A stretch of DNA of 16,265 nucleotides from NCBI GenBank assembly GCA_021850835.1, contig JAJZKS010000011.1, positions 1 to 16,265 of the forward strand. Direction: 5' to 3'. The notes under the pieces were generated by a model that had not been told where the DNA came from, did no database searches, and was given only the letters and a program-made list of their open reading frames with translations. Made by a program: the position numbers and the translations under genes. Source of the DNA: Thermoplasmata archaeon (lineage in GTDB: Archaea; Thermoplasmatota; Thermoplasmata; Thermoplasmatales; Thermoplasmataceae). Positions 14,255 to 16,265 of this stretch are shown in pieces. Numbering within the stretch: the first letter of the stretch is position 1; the number at the start of each line of letters is the position of its first letter.

Positions 14255-15340
14255 GTGGAACTGAGATATTTCATTCTGAGGCGCCTGCTGCTCATGATTC
14301 CTATGTTCATGGGGATAACTGTTTTTGCGTTCATTCTTCTCAGGTCCTTCCCCAACTCAGTGCTGGTTGCAGATTTCATAAACATCCATGGTACCCAGGG
14401 TGGAACATCTTCCCAGACTCTGTTGCAGCAGGCAAGCGAAAGCCTCGGCTTGAGTTATCCTGCTCCCGTCCAGTATTTCCTCTTTTTGGAGAATTTCATA
14501 ACTGGCAACTGGGGGTACGTCACTAAGCCACTGGTTGGATCCACCATACAGTTGATTTCAATATTGCTTCCAAACTCCCTCCAGTTGCTCATCTTATCCT
14601 TCTCCCTGACCCTTTTGATAGGGATTCCTCTTGGCACCTACATAGGAGCGAGGCCCCTGTCGGCCTCTGACCACGCAATACGGATGTTTTCGCTAGTGGG
14701 ATTTGCAATGCCTCAGTTTTTCTTCGGACTGATCCTAATGCTGGTCTTTGGAAGAGGGGTTGCAAATTGGCCGGGTGCAGTCTTCCCTATTTTCGGCACT
14801 ATTAGCTTCAGCGGTTTGCCTCCAAGCTGGGCCTATAATCCAAATCTGGGTGCAGTTATATCAACGCCAACACACATGGTCTTATTCGATGCGCTGCTTC
14901 ACCTGGATTTTCCCATGGCACTTAATGCACTGATGCATCTTGTTCTACCAGTGCTGACTTTGAGTTATGCGCTTCTTGCCACTGTGATCATTTATCTTAG
15001 GGCTGGCATGATAGATGCGTCCAGCCAGGAATACGTCAAAACTGCCGTTGCAAAGGGTGTTCCCAGGAAAATACTTGTGAAGGTCCACATACGCAGGAAT
15101 GCTATCATTCCCACATTGACAAACATAGGTTTCTTCATGACATACGTGCTTGGCGCACTTGTTGTGGTTGAGATGCTGTTTGGCTATAACGGCATTGGAT
15201 GGTTCATTGCCCAGGCAACCATATATTCTCAGGTTTACGGAATAGTATACTCCGGCATCATCTTTGGAGTTATTCTTATGGTCATAAACTTCTTCGTGGA
15301 CATCCTTTATGTCTACTTTGATCCGAGAATCAGATACTGA
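14255..15340 (+). CDS. Oligopeptide-type ABC transporter permease, DppB/OppB-like
   Basis: A 361-residue membrane subunit. The N-terminus FILRRLLLMIPMFMGITVFAF matches the DppB/OppB first helix, though the usual P-G-D-P that follows is replaced by FPNSV. ASESLGLSYPAPVQYFLFLENFITGNWGY is the family's external loop (L-G-L-d-x-P-x-x-x-Q-Y ... G-d-x-G). The EAA loop is EYVKTAVAKGVPRKILVKVHIRRNAIIPT, and the tail FVDILYVYFDPRIRY is diagnostic (D-P-R-I-R-Y). It pairs with the DppC-like subunit encoded divergently. The GTG start at 14255 gives the expected N-terminus. No strong Shine-Dalgarno is seen. ATPases and binding protein are absent from the window. Confidence 0.93.
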   Translation: MELRYFILRRLLLMIPMFMGITVFAFILLRSFPNSVLVADFINIHGTQGGTSSQTLLQQASESLGLSYPAPVQYFLFLENFITGNWGYVTKPLVGSTIQLISILLPNSLQLLILSFSLTLLIGIPLGTYIGARPLSASDHAIRMFSLVGFAMPQFFFGLILMLVFGRGVANWPGAVFPIFGTISFSGLPPSWAYNPNLGAVISTPTHMVLFDALLHLDFPMALNALMHLVLPVLTLSYALLATVIIYLRAGMIDASSQEYVKTAVAKGVPRKILVKVHIRRNAIIPTLTNIGFFMTYVLGALVVVEMLFGYNGIGWFIAQATIYSQVYGIVYSGIIFGVILMVINFFVDILYVYFDPRIRY

Positions 15341-15364
15341 CCTCCACACCGAATGACTTGCACA

Positions 15365-15399
15365 GAGCCTTTCGCTTCAGGCTCCATTTGAGACAAATG
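15365..15399 (+). terminator. Two adjoining hairpins after the DppB-like gene
   Basis: GAGCCT (15365-15370) pairs with AGGCTC (15379-15384) around an 8-base loop. The next base begins CATTTG (15385-15390), which pairs with CAAATG (15394-15399) around the loop AGA. Both stems are perfect 6-bp matches, and a T-rich stretch (CCTATTTTACTGTATTTT) follows. It lies 25 bases after the stop codon, so a transcription end or 3' RNA structure is likely; an independent small RNA cannot be excluded. Confidence 0.45.
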
Positions 15400-15475
15400 C
15401 CCTATTTTACTGTATTTTCCATTATCAGGGAAACCTCTATAATAGAATTCCAGTTCGTATTACAGGCTTTCAACT

Positions 15476-15958
15476 TTGGAAAACGACTTAGAAGAAATTA
15501 TTTCAAATTCAAGAAAGGAACTCCAGAACGGGTCAGTCGTGTATGATTTAACTGACGGCATTGATTTAAAGCATCCTAGCAGACTGGCCAAAGCAATTTC
15601 AAAAGTTATTTTTCAGCAGGATATCTCTAAATGGTTCAAATTTGGCGAAAAAGAGTTGGAGTTTGCACCGGGTTATAAGTTGGAAATTCGCTTGCAGAAA
15701 GATCATCACAGTGCCATTTTAAAGACCCTGAAAGATTTGTCAGAAGATTTAAAAAATGATCAGGTAAAAACCTACTTCAAGGCTCAGATAGACACCCACG
15801 TCCATTCGAACCTTCAGGAAAATCTCACAAAGACATATTTCGCAGGCGCTTCTATGGCGATGGCCCTGGATGCCGCTACCGAAATTACCTTAGAAGGTGA
15901 ATTTCTGGGCAAGCTTATGTCGGAAATAGCTGAAAACATTAAGGTTGTCGCAGTATAA
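15476..15958 (+). CDS. Hypothetical soluble 160-residue protein
   Basis: Not recognised. The protein has an acidic helical N-terminus (ENDLEEIISNSRKEL), a Gly/Pro-containing central part (FAPGYKLEIRLQK), a basic and acidic helical stretch (about 78-100) and a C-terminal region with small residues (FAGASMAMALDAATEI) that could be a helix packed in the core or at an interface. There is no membrane helix, signal peptide, or Cys/His cluster. The TTG start at 15476 is the only start before a GTG at about codon 22; the first internal ATG is near residue 128. A TATA-like TATAATA (15438-15444) predicts an mRNA start at about 15467, a leader of about 9 bases. It stands alone between the ABC permease and tRNA-Tyr. 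Confidence 0.65.
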   Translation: MENDLEEIISNSRKELQNGSVVYDLTDGIDLKHPSRLAKAISKVIFQQDISKWFKFGEKELEFAPGYKLEIRLQKDHHSAILKTLKDLSEDLKNDQVKTYFKAQIDTHVHSNLQENLTKTYFAGASMAMALDAATEITLEGEFLGKLMSEIAENIKVVAV

Positions 15959-16066
15959 TATCAAATTCACCAGATTGTTCTTTCAAATTTCTCCATTAAG
16001 TCAATAGATTTTGGTTTGAAAATAACGGGTACCAGGGAGAGTTGGAAAACTACACCAAGGTAACTA

Positions 16067-16169
16067 TCCCGGCTTCCGGATTCGAACCAGAGACCTGCGG
16101 ATTACGGCGGTATTCCATGCCGTGGATTCCCTCTACAGTCCGCCGCTCTACCAGCTGAGCTAAGCCGGG
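16067..16169 (-). tRNA. tRNA-Tyr (anticodon GTA) with a 30-nt intron
   Basis: Read on the minus strand: acceptor CCCGGCT pairs with AGCCGGG, discriminator A; D arm GCTC-AGCTGGTA-GAGC; anticodon stem GCGGA/TCCGC with loop CTGTAGA (anticodon GTA); variable loop of 5; T arm TCTGG-TTCGAAT-CCGGA. The mature length is 73 bases. C1-G72 and A73 agree with archaeal tRNA-Tyr identity. A 30-base intron (16103-16132) follows position 37; a one-base shift is possible because an A stands at both boundaries. CCA is not encoded. Confidence 0.95.
16103..16132 (-). other. tRNA-Tyr intron
   Basis: Thirty bases inserted just 3' of the anticodon, the usual 37/38 site, removed by the tRNA splicing endonuclease. 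Inside, ACGGC and GCCGT can pair with a 10-base loop. I could not draw a perfect canonical bulge-helix-bulge by hand. Confidence 0.8.
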
Positions 16170-16192
16170 TATCTCCCTAATAATCCATCTTC

Positions 16193-16200
16193 TTAAAAAG
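16193..16200 (-). promoter_or_regulatory. TATA box of tRNA-Tyr
   Basis: TTTTTAAG on the minus strand is centred about 27 bases before the first base of the tRNA, fitting transcription from the mature 5' end or very close to it. Confidence 0.55.
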
Positions 16201-16251
16201 GTTAGGGATTCTGAGTCACTGTTAAAAGCCTCATGCAAGTGGACGACGGCC

Positions 16252-16265
16252 ATGCGAAACACATA
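16252..16265 (+). CDS. Possible start of a gene running off the right edge
   Basis: An ATG at 16252 lies 26-27 bases after GTTAAAAG (16221-16228), the leaderless spacing seen elsewhere in the window. An ATG at 16233 in another frame is also open to the edge (MQVDDGHAKHI). Only a few codons are visible, so this is a pointer rather than a call. Confidence 0.2.

Noticed and set aside
15358..15546. A 62-codon plus-strand frame after the DppB-like gene
   Set aside because: It runs through the tandem hairpins and into the 160-residue gene in another frame, and the product is compositionally random.
16050..16262. A 70-codon open frame on the minus strand over the tRNA
   Set aside because: Its translation is the well-known tRNA read-through pattern (AQLVERRTV ... 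VSGSNPE); the DNA folds as an intron-containing tRNA-Tyr.
1..16265. CRISPR array, insertion sequence, integrase or defence genes
   Set aside because: No regularly spaced repeats, transposase or integrase motifs, or terminal inverted repeats were found.

Overview
The window looks like a piece of a Thermoplasmatales-type euryarchaeal chromosome (thermoacidophile lineage). Signs seen directly are: A/T-rich TATA-like boxes about 26 bp upstream of several start codons with little or no leader; frequent TTG and GTG starts; a tRNA-Tyr gene with a short intron just after the anticodon and a C1-G72 acceptor pair, as is usual for archaeal tRNA-Tyr; and an ATP-dependent glycerate 2-kinase, the enzyme of the non-phosphorylative Entner-Doudoroff branch in Thermoplasma and Picrophilus. 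The genus assignment is inference. I see no mobile element, CRISPR array or rRNA. Gene density is very high and no gap exceeds 300 bases.

Layout. 1-4006: a small membrane protein, a convergent 386-residue coiled-coil protein of unknown function, and a divergent two-gene unit in which a 166-residue two-helix membrane protein overlaps by 4 bases an APC-superfamily permease carrying an unusual N-terminal two-helix extension. 4007-8618 (minus strand): a tightly packed run read in the order PadR-type regulator, 14-helix DHA2 MFS efflux pump, secreted single-pass ectodomain protein, DUF1028 Ntn-hydrolase-like protein, SLOG-fold TIGR00725-like protein. The first two genes overlap and the MFS start has a near-perfect Shine-Dalgarno; the MFS stop overlaps the ectodomain gene. 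A perfect 20-bp palindrome covers the regulator's start codon just downstream of its TATA box. 8760-11187 (plus): rhodanese, glycerate 2-kinase and TrmI tRNA methyltransferase, packed with overlaps or a 6-base gap. 11232-13007: small membrane proteins, including one with a DnaJ-like zinc-binding head on two membrane helices and a 50-residue protein, a second rhodanese on the minus strand, and a two-helix surface protein. 13031-15340: two permease subunits of an oligopeptide-type ABC transporter transcribed divergently, without their ATPases or binding protein in the window. 15476-15958: an unrecognised 160-residue protein. 16067-16169: tRNA-Tyr with a 30-nt intron.

How they work together. The clearest functional unit is the PadR/MFS/ectodomain operon: a drug- or metabolite-responsive repressor probably controls its own transcript and a multidrug-type exporter, coupled to an abundantly N-glycosylatable surface protein that could act as an S-layer-side partner of the pump (inference). 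The rhodanese/glycerate kinase/TrmI group mixes sulfur transfer, central carbon metabolism and tRNA modification with no obvious shared pathway.
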